Source of the DNA: Dastarcus helophoroides
Taxonomy: Eukaryota > Arthropoda > Insecta > Coleoptera > Bothrideridae
Reading direction: 5' to 3'
NCBI GenBank assembly: GCA_028583605.1
Contig: CM053326.1
Span: 35,992,931 to 36,056,930 of the forward strand
Length of the DNA stretch: 64,000 nt
Part shown: positions 22,425 through 34,427 of the stretch, one piece after another
Position numbering within the stretch: the first letter of the stretch is position 1
Layout: each line of letters starts with the position of its first letter
Position numbers and translations under genes: made by a program
Notes under the pieces: model-generated
Databases searched by the model: none
What the model saw: the letters and a program-made list of their open reading frames with translations, nothing else
Told to the model about the DNA's origin: nothing

Positions 22425-23478
22425 TAATCTGTATAAATCGATGATGGCAAATCTATCACACAATAACGCAGGGGTGCCCCAGGGGTGTGTTCTTTCTCCT
22501 ACTCTATTTCTGTTACACATAAACGATGTCTTAGCTTCAACTTCCAATCCAATATATAGCTACGCAGCTGAGAGTAATCTTGTGTCATCTTTTTTCTCCG
22601 ACAAACCATTATCTATCGCTGCTTCAGATCGACTAAGAGAACAGCAGATACAGACGATTAATCGGGATCTCGAGATTATTCTGGAATGGGGTAAGAACAA
22701 TTTGGTCGACTTCAACGCTTCAAAAATTCAGGCCGCGGTTTTCTATAAGAAAACGTCAAGGGATAATGCAACAAACATACTAATGGACGGTAAAATCCTA
22801 TCGATGGGATCTAATCTATCTATCCTAGGAGTAAATGCGAGCACTAACTTCTCTTGGGACGATCATGTGCGCGTCATTGCCAAATCCGCCTCTCGGAAGC
22901 TAGGCTTTCTGTTTATGGCAAAAAAGTACTATACATCTCATCAGCTATTAACACTAGACAAAGCTCAATTTAGGCCAACACTAGAATACTGTTTTCATGT
23001 TTGGAGTTCAGCCCCAAAACACACTTAAGCTCTCTTGGATTCAATTCAAAGAAGAGCGATTCGCCTAATGGATGACGAGAGTCTGACCGATTCTCTCGAA
23101 ACACTAGAGCACAGGTGTATGGTTGGTGACCTGTCTCTTTTGTACAAGTACTATCATGGAAGATGCTCACAGGAATTAATAGGATTGATCCCCCCAAGGG
23201 CAAGATTCTTGAGGTGTACTAGACAGTCGGAGACAGCAAATTCTTGTGCGGTCCAGCTGAATACAATGAGGACTTCTGTCCACGGAGACTCTTTTTTCTG
23301 TAGAAGTTCCAAGTTATGGAACTTGTTACCGAAAAAAATTTTCCCCAAAAATTACAATCTATCCTTATTTAAGAAGGCGGTTCATCGCCATCTATCTTTG
23401 TTTCCGCACCCTAGTCGCAGTGCTTTGAAAGCATAATGGGGTTACCCTTTGCGAGTGGATTAAACTTAAAAAAAAAAA
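22425..23478 (+). pseudogene. Family A non-LTR retrotransposon copy A2 (3' third), broken
   Basis: The copy starts inside the RT domain at NNAGVPQGCVLSPTLFLLHI (22462 on). The catalytic YADD motif is changed to YAAE at about 22558-22569. It then runs through INRDLEIILEWGKNNLVDFN, a stop at 23026-23028, and a C-terminal part (23035-23436) with SFFCRSSKLWNLLPKKIFP and a KKAVHRHLSLFPHPSRSALK end. The 3' tail GCGAGTGGATTAAACTT followed by A's (to about 23478) is shared by all 3'-complete copies. 5' truncation and poly(A) show target-primed reverse transcription; the copy is dead. Confidence 0.85.
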
Positions 23479-24182
23479 AACACACGTGGCAAAGGTGACG
23501 CGCCAACACAATTTTGTTGTCGCCCATCGTTTAAACTGCCATCACTTAAAAAGAATAATTATCACTGCTGATATTTAGTATCGTGAGATGACCGAAGCAC
23601 TGGAAACTGTACAATATATCAGAGGTAGCTAAATGCGGTACATAGTCACATTTTGTTCCTAATTGAGTTGAGTTCGGCTCTCCTTGAAAATTTAATTTAT
23701 TTTATTATTCCAGAATTTTTTATACAACACTTTTTAAAACTTTAAACAGCAAATTAAGAAGTCTAAGTGGTACAAAAGTTAAAATTTGCAAAACAAATTT
23801 CGAGAAAAAGGTCAAGTTGAGACTCTTTCAGGACGAATTCAACTTAAGTTCAAAATTTGTCAACAAATTAGAAGTGTTAACCACTGAAAAATTGGACCGC
23901 GCAACTTACGACTGTCTGACTAGTGATTCACGAATTTAATGTTGCTGTCTTGGTTTTTTTTTGTTTTTGCTGCAGGGAACAAGACAAGAAAGTTGTGAAG
24001 CAAGAACAAGACAAGACATTTTTTTCGCAAGAACAAGATTTCTTGTCAAAAAATTAGCAAGAAGCAAGATATTTTTTGCTTTTCTCAAGATTTTCTTAAA
24101 AGAAGCTCTAGAACAGTGTTTTTAAAGCTTTCTGAATATACAATCCCTTCGTGGAGTGCCTGGAGCATTAAAAATCTAAAAA
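23479..24182. other. Non-coding DNA with CAAGACAAG-rich repeat cluster
   Basis: From 23973 (CAGGGAACAAGACAAGAAAG) to about 24080 the words CAAGAACAAGACAAG recur. A similar cluster, partly inverted, lies at 28565-28715 and ends CAAGACAAGAAATTCTG. Such clusters occur as subterminal repeats of some hAT elements, so 23973-28715 may be one old element with later insertions. I found no convincing target duplication, so this stays a suggestion. Confidence 0.3.
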
Positions 24183-24699
24183 CTTCGGATTTCAGCTACA
24201 GTGAGTGAAATGAAACAAAAATATATGGAATGTTTATCTGAGAGTATTTATAAAAAAGTTTACCTATTAAAAAATTGTGACCTTTATTGACAATAGTAAT
24301 AATAATATAAAAATAATAACCTGAGTGTTTCAAAATAAGATGCTTATACTTAAGGAGCATAATCCTCGACCGATTGTAGAAAAAAAATTTATCATCAACG
24401 TAGGTTCGCAACCGCTTTATTTTTAAATTACAGGGTTTTGAAAATTTAGAAAAAACTTGGTTTTTTCTTAAATACTCTGAAACTGCTTGAATTATTTTTT
24501 TAAAATTTGGTAGATACTAACTAGGCATAAAGACGCACTTTTTGCTGGAAATTTTTTTGCTATTCTTAACATCAGTGGCGCACGTGCTAATATGTCATCG
24601 AGTATTCTTAGCGAAAAAAATGGTGCGTCACCGCTTTTTTTTTTCAAATTAAATACCAATTTCATAAGCAACCTTTATTTCTTGGTAAAAAGGTCGGGT

Positions 24700-24944
24700 G
24701 AGGTACACCTAATGGAGTAAGTTAGCTTAAATGAAGCCCCGTAATTTTTTTTTTAAGTTTAAGAAAATAGAAAAAATTAGGGGTTCAATTTAGGAGGCAG
24801 TTTACTTTGGACTACCAAACCCTATATTGCAGCTGCACATGTCCTTCGCCCCCCCCAAGTTTACTGCTACTGTTTAAGCTCCTTATAAAACTTTATACAT
24901 GCACGTATCTTTGAAAAATGTTCTTCTTTTTTTTAAGTTTAATC
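24700..24944. repeat. Repeat X, shared with 56308-56518
   Basis: GGTACACCTAATGGAGTAAG, then TTAGGAGGCAGTTTACTT, ACCAAACCCTATATTGCA, a C-rich run and TTTACTGCTACTGTTTAAGC recur in the same order at 56308-56518. In both places the next bases are the T-run and 3' end of a family A element in minus orientation. A diverged partial copy is at 25520-25640. Confidence 0.8.
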
Positions 24945-25258
24945 CACTCGCAAAGAGTAACCCCATTATGCTTTCAAAGCACTGCGAGTAGGATGCGGAA
25001 ACAAGAATAGATGGAGATGAACCGCCTTCTTAAACAAGGATAGGTTGTAATTTTTGAGGAAAATTCCTTTCGGTAACAAGTTCCATAACTTGGAAGTTCT
25101 ATAGAAAAAAGAGTCTCCGTAGACACAAGTCCTCACTGTGTCAAGCTGAACCGCACAGGAATTTGCTGTCTCCGACTATCTAGTACGCCTCAAGAATCTT
25201 GCCCTTAGGGGGATTAACCCTATTAGTTCCTGCGAGCATCTTCCATGATAGTACTTGA
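24945..25258 (-). pseudogene. Family A non-LTR retrotransposon copy A3 (3' end only)
   Basis: The minus strand begins with the T-run and AAGTTTAATCCACTCGC, the conserved 3' tail, and covers the C-terminal 100 codons (LSLFKKAVH.., LWN..P, RQSETANS, GLIPP..). It stops near AGTACT at 25258, where unrelated sequence follows. It is a fragment with no coding capacity. Confidence 0.8.
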
Positions 25259-26719
25259 GTCTATTCAGGCCAGATTCTATGTATACATAAAAAAATTCAA
25301 TCTAAAAGAAAATTATATGCTCAAATATTAATTTTTTATAGTTTTTTAGTTAAATAATCATAAAATCGTGAGCACAAAACATTATTGGTAAACTTTACAA
25401 TATATAGTATAAAAATCAAAATTCCACTTCCATCTCGTAATGGCCACATTTTTGGAGCTTATTTAAAAAAAGGAATGGCGTAACATTTCAATTTAGTTTT
25501 TTTTATATAGATATAAAAATTTAGTAAGTTGGGTGAGGTAACCCAAATGGAGAAGTTAACCTAAATTAAACCCCTTAAATTTTTCCAAGACTAAGAAAAT
25601 ATCAAAACCAAGGGAATTAGGAAGCGGAACAGTTTGGACTATCTTACCCAACTCCTTAAACTCTTCCATCTGTATAAAATAGCTAAATTAAAATGTTAGG
25701 CCTCTGCTTTTTTTAAAATAGGCACCAATTGCATAAAGATCCTTTATTTGTTGGTAAAAATGCCCCCCGCCCAACTCTTTTTTGTGTAACTGAATAGTTT
25801 TCGATTAACGTGTTTTTGAATAATTTTAATGAAAAAAAAAATAATTGTGCCACTTTTTTTTAATTCAAAATAAATATGGCTTTTAGTAAGACTGTTTATC
25901 CCCAGTAAAAATTCTTTCTTCACTTTTTTCACACAACCAACGGTTTCTAAGTAAAAAAATAAAATGCAGTTCTTTGCATTTCGATGGGCGTCTTATATCA
26001 TTTTCTATAAATTTAATGCCTTATTTTAAGACAATTTTGATCATTAGCGTTTTTTTACGATAATTTATGTTAACATATAAGCTAGATTTATACGTTTTTG
26101 GAATATAACTATTTTTAATAATTAATACGAAATAAGTAAACTTGTTTTTAAATTGTTTTAATCGAAAAGCGCTCGTCAGACGAAAAAAATTCAAGGGTGC
26201 ATTTTCACCAAGAAATGAAGGTTGTTTATGAAATTGGTACTTAATTTGTAAAAAAACAGTGAAGTAACATTTTTTTCTTTAAGAATATTTACAGACAAAT
26301 TAGCATGAACGCCACTGATGGAAGAAAAGCAAATATTTTTCTAGTAAGAAATGCGTCTTTAATACTAGTTAGTAACTGCCAAAATTTGAAAAAATATTTC
26401 GAGTGGTTTCATAGTATTTAAAAAAAAACAAATTTTTTCTTAATTTTCAAGACTCTAACATTAAAAATAAAGCGGTTCCAGATCTATGTTGATATAAACC
26501 TTTTTTCTTAAAATCGATCGAAGATTTTGCTCCTTAAATATAAGCACCTTATTTTGAAACACCCGGATTATTATTATTATTATTAACATCTTTAATAAAT
26601 ATCACACTTTTTTAATAGGTAAACTTTTTTACAAATACTATAAGCTAAACATTCCGTATATTTTTGTTTAATTTCACTCATTGTTACTGAAATCCGAGGT
26701 CAAAACCCGATACTCCACT

Positions 26720-28460
26720 ACCTTTACAAGTAATAAATTCTGGCGAGCCCTCTCAAAAGGTGAAATTCAGAAAACATTAAGATAAAAAATAAAAGTTCAA
26801 TGTTCAGTTTATTCTCAAAATCGCACTATTTAGGTATCCATAATTTAAGCAAAAAATTAGTTTTTTCCCAAACATTAATTTTTTTTCAGAAATTGTAAAA
26901 GTTTATTCAACTTTTTATTTTTATTTTCTAAATGTTTTATTTCCATATTTCAATTTTTTTTCGAAATAAGGATTTTGGCAATCAAATTTTCAATTTGACT
27001 CGATTTTTTCTAAACAATTTGACTTTAACCGCAAAATTTTCCCCAATTAACTTTGCTTAATTTCGATTTATTGTTGAAACTCTGAATTTTAATCACAAGA
27101 TTTCGAATTTGGACTCTAGATTTCGAAAAATATTTTTTTAAGGAATTTTAAAAGGAAAATTGAAAGACTAAATTTGAAGTCAAAAAAATCGACTCTGATA
27201 TGGAAAATTAGGTAAAAACACTGCACTAATTTAAAATCAAAAATCCAGAATTTGAGAAAAAGTCAAAATTTTTGCAAAACTCGAACTTTTCTGAAACTAC
27301 TGAACTTTCTGCTTTTAAGGTAAAGTTTCTGAATTTCTTAAAGCATTTAGAATTTTCCAGAAATTTTTTATTTATTCTAGTAATTAAGTTTTTTTTCAAA
27401 TTTTTCTATTTTAGTTTTTTTCGAGATTTACATTTTTACTGCATAGTATTGCAGGATGAGAAACAAAATCAAAAATTTTATTGTAATGTGGAAAAATTAT
27501 CTGCTTATTTTCGATTTATTGTTAAAACTCTAAATTTTAATCACAAGAGTTCGAATTTGGACTCTAAATTTCGGAAAATATATTTTTAAGGAATGACGGA
27601 AACAAAATCGAAAGTTTGAATTTAAAGTAAAAAAAGTTGACTCTGACATGAAAAATTAAGTTAAAACATCACACTAATTTAAAATCAAAAATCCAGAATT
27701 TGAGAGAAAGTTAAACATTTTTGAAAAACTCGAACCTTTCTCAAATTATTAAACTTTCTGCTTTCAAAGTAAAGTTTCTGAATTTCTTAAAGCATTTAGA
27801 ATTTTTTAGAAATTTTTTATTCTCTCTCGTAATTTTAAGTTTTTTCTTCAAATTTTTCTATTTAATTTTTTTCGAAATTTCGAGATTTACATTTTTACTG
27901 CATACTATTGCAGGATGAGAAACAAAATCTAAAAATTTACTGTAACGTGGAAAAGTTCGACTTTGAAGTTACAATTTTAATTAAAAAATTTTAACTTACT
28001 CATCAAATTTCAAAAAATTAGAAATTTAAAAAAAAACCATAATGTCCAAATGAAAAGTTGAGTGTTTTCTCACAATTTGTAATTTTTCGAATCTTTATTT
28101 AAAAAAATGTTGAGATTTTTCTGAATGAAATGTCGAAAATTTTAAACGTAAAATTGAAATTTTAAGTTTACACTGAAATTTTTGAAATTTGAGCTTCAGG
28201 TTTCGCCAATAAGATGATAAGTATTTCAGCAAAAAAACCTTGGAATTGTTACTAAAACAACGTTTTTAATTTGGAGATTTTTCTCTAAATATCAGCTTTT
28301 TTTCCAAATTTATAGTTCAAATTCAAAATTTAAAATTAGAAAAAATTATACTTAAATTTCACTTTTTTTCCGAGATTTCGATATTCATTTAAGTGAATTT
28401 CGATTTTTTTAATAAATTTTGAATGGGTTTTTATTATGAGAGCCCAGATTTTCAATTTAT
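26720..28460. repeat. Degenerate AT-rich tract with a ~450-bp tandem duplication
   Basis: The composition resembles the hAT-2 interior (AATTTCGA / CAAAATTT words). Two tandem units are clear: TTTCGATTTATTGTT at about 27060 and 27508, and GCAGGATGAGAAACAAAAT at 27451 and 27910, periods of about 450-460 bp. The two short reading frames here (27272-27589 and 27721-27918) are the two copies of the same unit and are not genes. Confidence 0.65.
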
Positions 28461-28743
28461 CGTTTTATGTTGACTTTACATCTTTTATACATGATATAGT
28501 TTTTAAACTGACCGTGGCATAATTAGTTCTGAATCTCTTTTGTTGTTGCCCATGCGCAAAGCACACAAGCCAGCAAGAATAAGAAAAAGCAAGACTCTTG
28601 CTAGCATGACAAGAATTAAACCAGCAAGAAATAGGAAGAAGAAGAATCTGTTTCACTTCTTGCCTTGCTTAGTCAAGACAAAGACAAGACATTAGGTAGC
28701 AAGACAAGAAATTCTGCTTTATGCATTATTAACTGACTTTTTT

Positions 28744-30028
28744 TTAAAGACAGCACAAAACCAACTAAACACGGTTCAAAGGTATGCATGTCTGGGCATA
28801 ACAGGCGCAAAGAACACCTGCACAACAGCAGCAATGGAGGCAATTCTAGATCTAACTCCTCTCCACCTTTTAGTGAAGAGGGAAGCGATCAAAGGAGCCT
28901 TAAGATTACTGCAATTAAAACAATTTATAGAAGGTGACTTCGCTGGTCACATAGAAATCCTCAAGGAATGTAGCCCAGTGATTTTAGAAAAATCGGTTGA
29001 TTACATGCAACCCAGGTACGAATTTGATCATTTCTTTGAGGTGGACTTAAATAGCCACTCTGACGCTCAATCAGTACCTGAACAAAAACACAAATTATCC
29101 ATCTGGTTTACAGATGGATCAAAGACAGTACATGAGACTGGAGTGGGAATTTATGGCTCTAACTATAGGTTTTCTAAAGCCTTAGGAAAAAACCCAACTG
29201 TCTTTCAAACCGAAATACATGCAATAGAACTCTGCGCCTACGAGTGTCTTCGAAGAAGCCTGAAAGGAACAATGATCTAGATTAACTCTGACAGCCAAGC
29301 AGCAATAAAGGCTCTTAGCAGTTGCCTTGTCAAATCCAAACTAGTTTGGGAATGTCAACAAACATTAAGGCAACGCGCTAAACACAACTGAATCAGCCTT
29401 AAGTGGTGCCAGGGCACAAAGGAATTCAAGGAAATGAAGCTGCGGACCAACTCGCTAGAGAAGGATCTGCATCATCATTTCTGGACCTGAACCAGCTTTT
29501 GGTTTTTCTAAAAGTCAAATCAACAATGAATTCACAAAATGGGAAACAAAGTCAAGAATCTCCCACTAGCGATTATATCCAGGACTACGGCAGGCGAAAA
29601 GATTCATATCTGGAACGCTTGAAAAGACAAAGGTCTACTTAGAACTCAGCAAATCCGAATGGAGGATCCTAACCGGCCTCTTAACAGGACATTGCCCTAT
29701 GGGGTACCACCTCAAGAAAATGGGTCAGGCTGAAACAGACCTATGTCGCTTTTGCGCAGAAGCTGCGGAGACTGCAGAACATGTGCTTTGCAAGTGCGAT
29801 ACGCTTGGGCACGTCTAACTTGGATGGGCGTCCTTAGACCCCTCAGATGTGGAAAAACTCAATCCCGGGTCCATAATAAACTTCTAAAAGAGTTTGAACC
29901 TGGGAACTACATAGATCAGGGTATGCACAAAAGATCTCCTTAGGTCGGGGTGCGGGGTGCGGGGTGGACGAAGAGAAACACGAAACGACCCACATAGATT
30001 AGATTAGATTTCTAATCTAACCTAATCT
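28744..30028 (+). mobile_element. 5'-truncated non-LTR retrotransposon tail with RNase H, 13-bp target duplication
   Basis: AACTGACTTTTTT flanks the insert as a direct repeat at 28731-28743 and 30029-30041. The insert starts within the polymerase (QLNTVQRYACLGITGAKNTC) and ends in a GATTAGATTAGATTTCTAAT-type tail instead of poly(A). Target duplication, 5' truncation and a simple-repeat tail are signs of target-primed reverse transcription. RNase H with the I-group style of non-LTR elements is encoded inside. Confidence 0.85.
28747..29820 (+). pseudogene. Polymerase C-terminus with RNase H and zinc knuckle, broken
   Basis: The reading frame QRYACLGITGAKNT..LTPLHLLVKREA is the region after RT in I/Jockey-like polymerases. 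RNase H follows from about 29100: FTDGSK (first Asp), VFQTEIHAIELCA (Glu), NSDSQAAIKAL (second Asp, after a stop at 29278-29280) and VPGHKGIQGNEAADQLA (His and last Asp, in a shifted frame from 29403). A C-terminal zinc-knuckle region, GHCPMGYHLKKMG.. with LCRFC..AEHVLCKC, is seen at about 29690-29805. Two or more frame breaks and missing endonuclease and RT make it inactive. Confidence 0.8.
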
Positions 30029-30041
30029 AACTGACTTTTTT

Positions 30042-31149
30042 ACTTGACATTTCTACCTTGACCTTAAAATTAAAAAAGAAACTAGAATTTTCAAGTTTAA
30101 AAATTTCACACTTCAACTTTACAATTTCGGTAAATATTCAAGTTTCCATATAAGATATCATAATAGAAGCAGAATCAACAATATCTGGTAGATCATTGAA
30201 TATAATAAGCAAAAAAAACATTATTTTCCACAAAGTGCAAAAACCCCATATTAATTAAATGAGAAAAGTATCGTCATTTAGGCAGGGTTAAACGGCATCA
30301 AAAAAACTTTTTTCCTTCCCATAATTGTTTTTAGACCGCAAAGAAATAATTTTAGAGAATAGCCAAGTTAAAAAAGCAAACTTTATCAATAACGGACACC
30401 CTACTATCCAGTTACATTGCAAATAAAAGAAAATTTTTGTAGAAACACGTGATTCGTGATTTGATTTTCAAAGGATTGAATCTGATACATAAAGAGTTTT
30501 TAATTAGCAAAAGGGTAGATAAAAGAAAAGATCAGAGCGACGTTACAAAATTTATAGAGGGGGAGTTCAAAGGTGTATACAGAAACTTGTTCCGTCCCTG
30601 ACACAATAAACTTTGGTGGTGGCGGTGTAAGTCAAAGAGTCGAAGTGTCGTGAGAACACCTGAAAACGTGGGCGCCAAATTCTTTTACATAATTCGCCAC
30701 TCATAATCTGATATTTCTCTCTTTTCTTCATGTGCGATTTTAACGTTTAATGGCGATACCGATGACCATCTGCCCGGCATCCGTCTTCTCACAACAGCAT
30801 AAAGCACATTCGCTATCATTCATCATGTGAAACAATGATTCGCTATTTCTCCACACCATTGCCGCTCTTTAATTTATCACATCTTCTTATAGCGAAGATA
30901 AATCTCTCTGATATGATTCAAACCATTGCCATTTGGGCAGTGCCGTTGTAAAATTACATGATCGCGGGCGAGTAACATTTTCGTTTCTGGAAGAGAAACT
31001 GATGATATCCTTTATTAAAATTTCATTTGCGAATTCCAGGAAAATACAAAATTCCAGACCGGTAATAACGTAATATTTAACTTGAATGATATTTAAAAAT
31101 TGATGGTTGATATACGCATTCAAAATGTATTTAACTATTCAAATTCATT
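30042..31149. other. Gene-free interval
   Basis: No supported gene or terminal-repeat element was recognised between the two retrotransposon remnants. Confidence 0.5.
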
Positions 31150-33758
31150 TGTTCACTTTATTTGTCTCCAAACGATCCCTCATACAGACAGATGTTCTCT
31201 TATCTCTCCGTAACCTTTGATCACCTACAGACGAATTATCCAAAAGCTGAGGTTGTCTTTCTCGGTGACTTCAACGTACACAACATCCCCTGGTTAAGGT
31301 TTTCTTCCCGAACTGACTGACGCGGAAGGGTGGCAGAGGCTTTCGCCATCACTTGTGGACTATCGCAATTAGTTGAGGAACCCACAAGAATTCCTGATGT
31401 AGATACCCATCAACCTAATCTACACGACCTTCTCCTTACAAATTCACCAAATTCGTATAAAATCTCTGTGACCTTACCGCTTGGAAATTCGGATCACAAG
31501 CTTGTAGCAGCCTCTCGCTCGCTTCATATACCACCTCCTTCCCAGACGCAGTCCCGTAGGGTTTGGTACTTTAACTCTGCAAATTGGGAAGAATTAAGAG
31601 ATTTCTTTGCATCTTTCCCATAGCAGGCAGTCTGCTTTAACTCGGACAACCCTTCCTTAGTCGCCGAATCCATCACGGAAACTATCCTGATTGGTATGGA
31701 ATGCTTAATTCCCCACTCCCAAAATCTGCCTTCAGTAAATCTTGGTTCAGTAAAAAATGTGATCGGGCTGTCTCCTGCAAAAATCGCGCATATCGTCGTC
31801 GGCGAAATAATCCCTCAGTCGAGACTCGGGCCATATTTCTAGAATTACGAAATTCTTGTAAACAGGTTATTGACGAGGCAAAAGGTGATTTCGATTGTAA
31901 AATGCGCCAGAGGCTTATCAACTGTCCAAACGGTTCCAGATCCTTTTGGGGATTTGCAAAGTCGATTGGAAAGAATTTTACACCTTCAAATTTTCCACTT
32001 TTACTTGAAGAAAATAGCAATATTGCTACTACCTCCAAGGAAAAGGCTGACGTGTTAGCCTTAATGTTTGCTGAAAATTCCAATCTTGATTCTTCAAATG
32101 CAGAACCTCCTATTCTTTCTAAGGTTGGCACTTCGATGCTTAAAGTTGTTTTCAGACAACACACAACCAGGAAGATTCTCCTTGAGCTCGGCACCTTGAA
32201 AGCTTCTGGCCTTGATCGTATTCCTGCTATTGCTCTTAAGAGTGTGCCCTAGAGTTGACTCCTGCCCTAAGCAAATTGTTCACACTTTCTTACAGCAAAG
32301 GTGTACTCCCTAACATCTGGAAATCTGCTAGAGTGCAGCCTGTCTCTAAAAAGGGAAAAAGGAATCTAGCTAACAACTATCGCCCTATATCTCTGTTTCC
32401 CGTTACATCTAAAGTGATGAAAAAGTTTATCAACATCGAGATTTTCAAATATCTGGAGAAAAATAGAATCTCCGACAGGCAATACGGTTTTGGACAACAA
32501 CGTTCCACTGGCGATCTACTGGCATATGTTACTTATATCTGTAACTCAGCTATGGAAAAACATGGTGAGGCTAGGATTGTGGCATTGGATATCTCAAAGG
32601 CTTTCGACAGAGTCTGGCACCGATCTATTGTCGCTAAATTATCATCTTATGGTCTTCCTCCTAGACTCTGTCAATCCAATTTTCTCGCCGACACATCTCT
32701 TCAGGTCGTCGTCGATGGCATATCATCCGAGAGATTTGCGATTAACGCAGGGGTGCCTCAGGGGTCTGTTCTGTCTCCTACTCTATTTCTGTTACACATA
32801 AACGATTTCTTAGCTTCAACTTCCAATCCTATATACAAGCTACGTAGATGATAGTAACCTTACTTCATCTTTTTTCTCCGACAAACCATTATCTATCGCT
32901 GCTTCAGATCGACTAAGGAAACAGCAGATACAGATGATTAATCGGGATCTCGAGATTATTCTGGAATGGGGTAAGAACAATTTGGTCGACTTTAACGCTT
33001 CAAAAACTCAGGCCGCGATTTTCTGTAAGAAAACATCAAGGGATAATGCAACAAACCTACTAATCGACGGTAAAATTCTTCCGATGGGATCTAATTTATC
33101 TATCCTAGGAGTGAATGTGAGCACTAACTTCTCGTGGGACGATCATGTGTGCGTCATTGCCAAATCCGCCTCTCAGAAGCTAGGCTTTCTTTTTAGAGCT
33201 AAAAGGTACTTCACATCTCATCAGCTATTAACACTATACAAAGCTCAAGTTAGGCCATCACTAGAATACTGTACTCATGTTTGGAGTTCAGCCCCAAAAC
33301 GCACTTTAGCTCTCTTAAATTAAATTCAAAGAAGAGCGATTCGCCTAATTGATGACGAGAGTCTGACCGATTCTCTCGAAACACTAGAGCACAGGTATTT
33401 GGTTGGTGACTTGTCTCTTTTCTACAAGTACTATCATGAAAGATGCTCGCAGGAATTAATAGAATTGAACCCCCCAAGGGCAAGATTCTCGAGGCCTACT
33501 AGACAGTCGGAGACAGCAAATGCCTGTGCGGTCCAGCTTGACATAGTGAGGACTTCTATCTACGGAGACTCTTTTTTCTATAGAACTTTCAAGTTATGGA
33601 ACTCGTTACTGAAAGGAATTTTCCCAAAAAATTGCAACCTATCCTTGTTTAAGAAGGCGGTTCATCGCCATCTATCCTTGTTTCCACATCCTACTCGCAG
33701 GGCTTTGAAAGCATAATGGGGTTACGCTTTGCGAGTGGATTAAACTTTAAAAAAAATT
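31150..33758 (+). pseudogene. Family A non-LTR retrotransposon copy A4, the longest copy, broken
   Basis: Domains in order: APE endonuclease C-terminal half (VVFLGDFNVHNIPW near 31250, GLSQLVEEPTRIPDVDTHQP and LGNSDHKLV to 31502, with the GDFN and SDH catalytic marks); a linker ORF (31701-32252); RT (32255-32851) with NNYRPISLFPV, QYGFGQQRSTGDLL, ALDISKAFDRVWH (motif A) and AGVPQGSVLSPTLFLLHIND (motif B); and a YVDD motif C in a shifted frame at about 32835-32850. Then come INRDLEIILEWGKNNLVDFN and the C-terminal thumb-like part to 33716, and the 3' tail GCGAGTGGATTAAACTTTA plus A's. A stop replaces Trp at 31621-31623 and at least three further frame breaks are present. Jockey/CR1-like APE group; no RNase H. 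Confidence 0.87.
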
Positions 33759-33759
33759 C

Positions 33760-34419
33760 TTCGAGTCGTTAAACTTTGAATATTTGCTGTTTCTATAAAT
33801 TTAGATTTTTTTTGAAAATACTTAAGTCAATTTTTTTCACGATATTTCAAGATTATGTAAGATTTACAAATAAAAAAATAAAAATCACGAGAAAAATATT
33901 TTTTACAGATTTTGACCCCAAAAATTTTGAGGAGATATTTCTTGAAATCATAACTTTTTTCTCAAAATATTGGGTGTCTCAAAATTTAAGTAAAAAGTAA
34001 ATATTCCTGGAAATTTCGATATTTTCAAAAAAGTTGTTAGAGTTTTTTAGAGATTTTGATAGTAGTACTTTAAAATAAGTATCACTTGGGGGATTTGGTG
34101 CAAACTGCGCTTTTCTTTTGGGTACCAATTGTTGTTCATTTTTCTTCCTTCTAATGTAAATCCGGTCTACGCTCATGAGAATTCCTATTTAGTTGGATAC
34201 GGTGGTCTAGACTTTTTGACTTTGCTAATAGCTGAGATAGGGGCCTCCAGTCTCTGGGGGCCTGATATGTGTATGGCAGGGTCTGCAGGTCACTTGTTTT
34301 CTGTGTACTCATGTGCTGCTTGTCTGTCAGCTTTAGCTTTTATTTTTTTAGGGGAATTTCTAGAGCAGCCATTGTCTCTTGAAAGAGCCATTTGAGAGTT
34401 ACTGTTTAGCCGACCCCTG
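33760..34419 (+). mobile_element. hAT-2 copy, right-hand end only
   Basis: The segment is collinear with 12915-13313 and with 1-264: TTTGAATATTTGCTGTTTCT, ATTTCTTGAAATCATAA, CAGGTCACTTGTTT, TTAGCTTTTATTTTT, GGGGAATTT. It keeps the full right end, TGTTTAGCCGACCCCTG to 34418/34419. The 5' part is replaced by family A copy A4, which ends directly before it. A weak 88-codon frame at 34129-34395 lies inside and is not considered a gene. Confidence 0.65.
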
Positions 34420-34427
34420 GCACCTTA

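Larger units (their letters stand above)
24183..26698. mobile_element. Foldback element with ~500-bp inverted terminal repeats
   Basis: The left arm (24183-24690) and the right arm (26212-26698, inverted) align over most of their length. The ends are CTTCGGATTTCAGCTACAGT and, on the other strand, CCTCGGATTTCAGTAACAAT. Shared inner marks are a CTATTAAAAAA block, GTGTTTCAAAATAAG(A/G)TGCTTAT, a TTTTTTCTTAAATACT block and CAACCTT(T/C)ATTTCTTGGT. The centre holds direct repeats beginning GGGTGAGGTA (24705 and 25528) and a family A 3' end. No transposase was seen and the target duplication is unclear. Confidence 0.6.

Noticed and set aside
23973..28715. One large hAT element bounded by CAAGACAAG clusters
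   Set aside because: Ends look partly right (CAGGGAAC.. and ..ATTCTG), but no matching 8-bp duplication could be found, so it is not called as a bounded element.
34129..34395. 88-codon frame with hydrophobic stretches
   Set aside because: It lies within the right end of a hAT-2 copy and is matched by non-coding sequence in the other copies.
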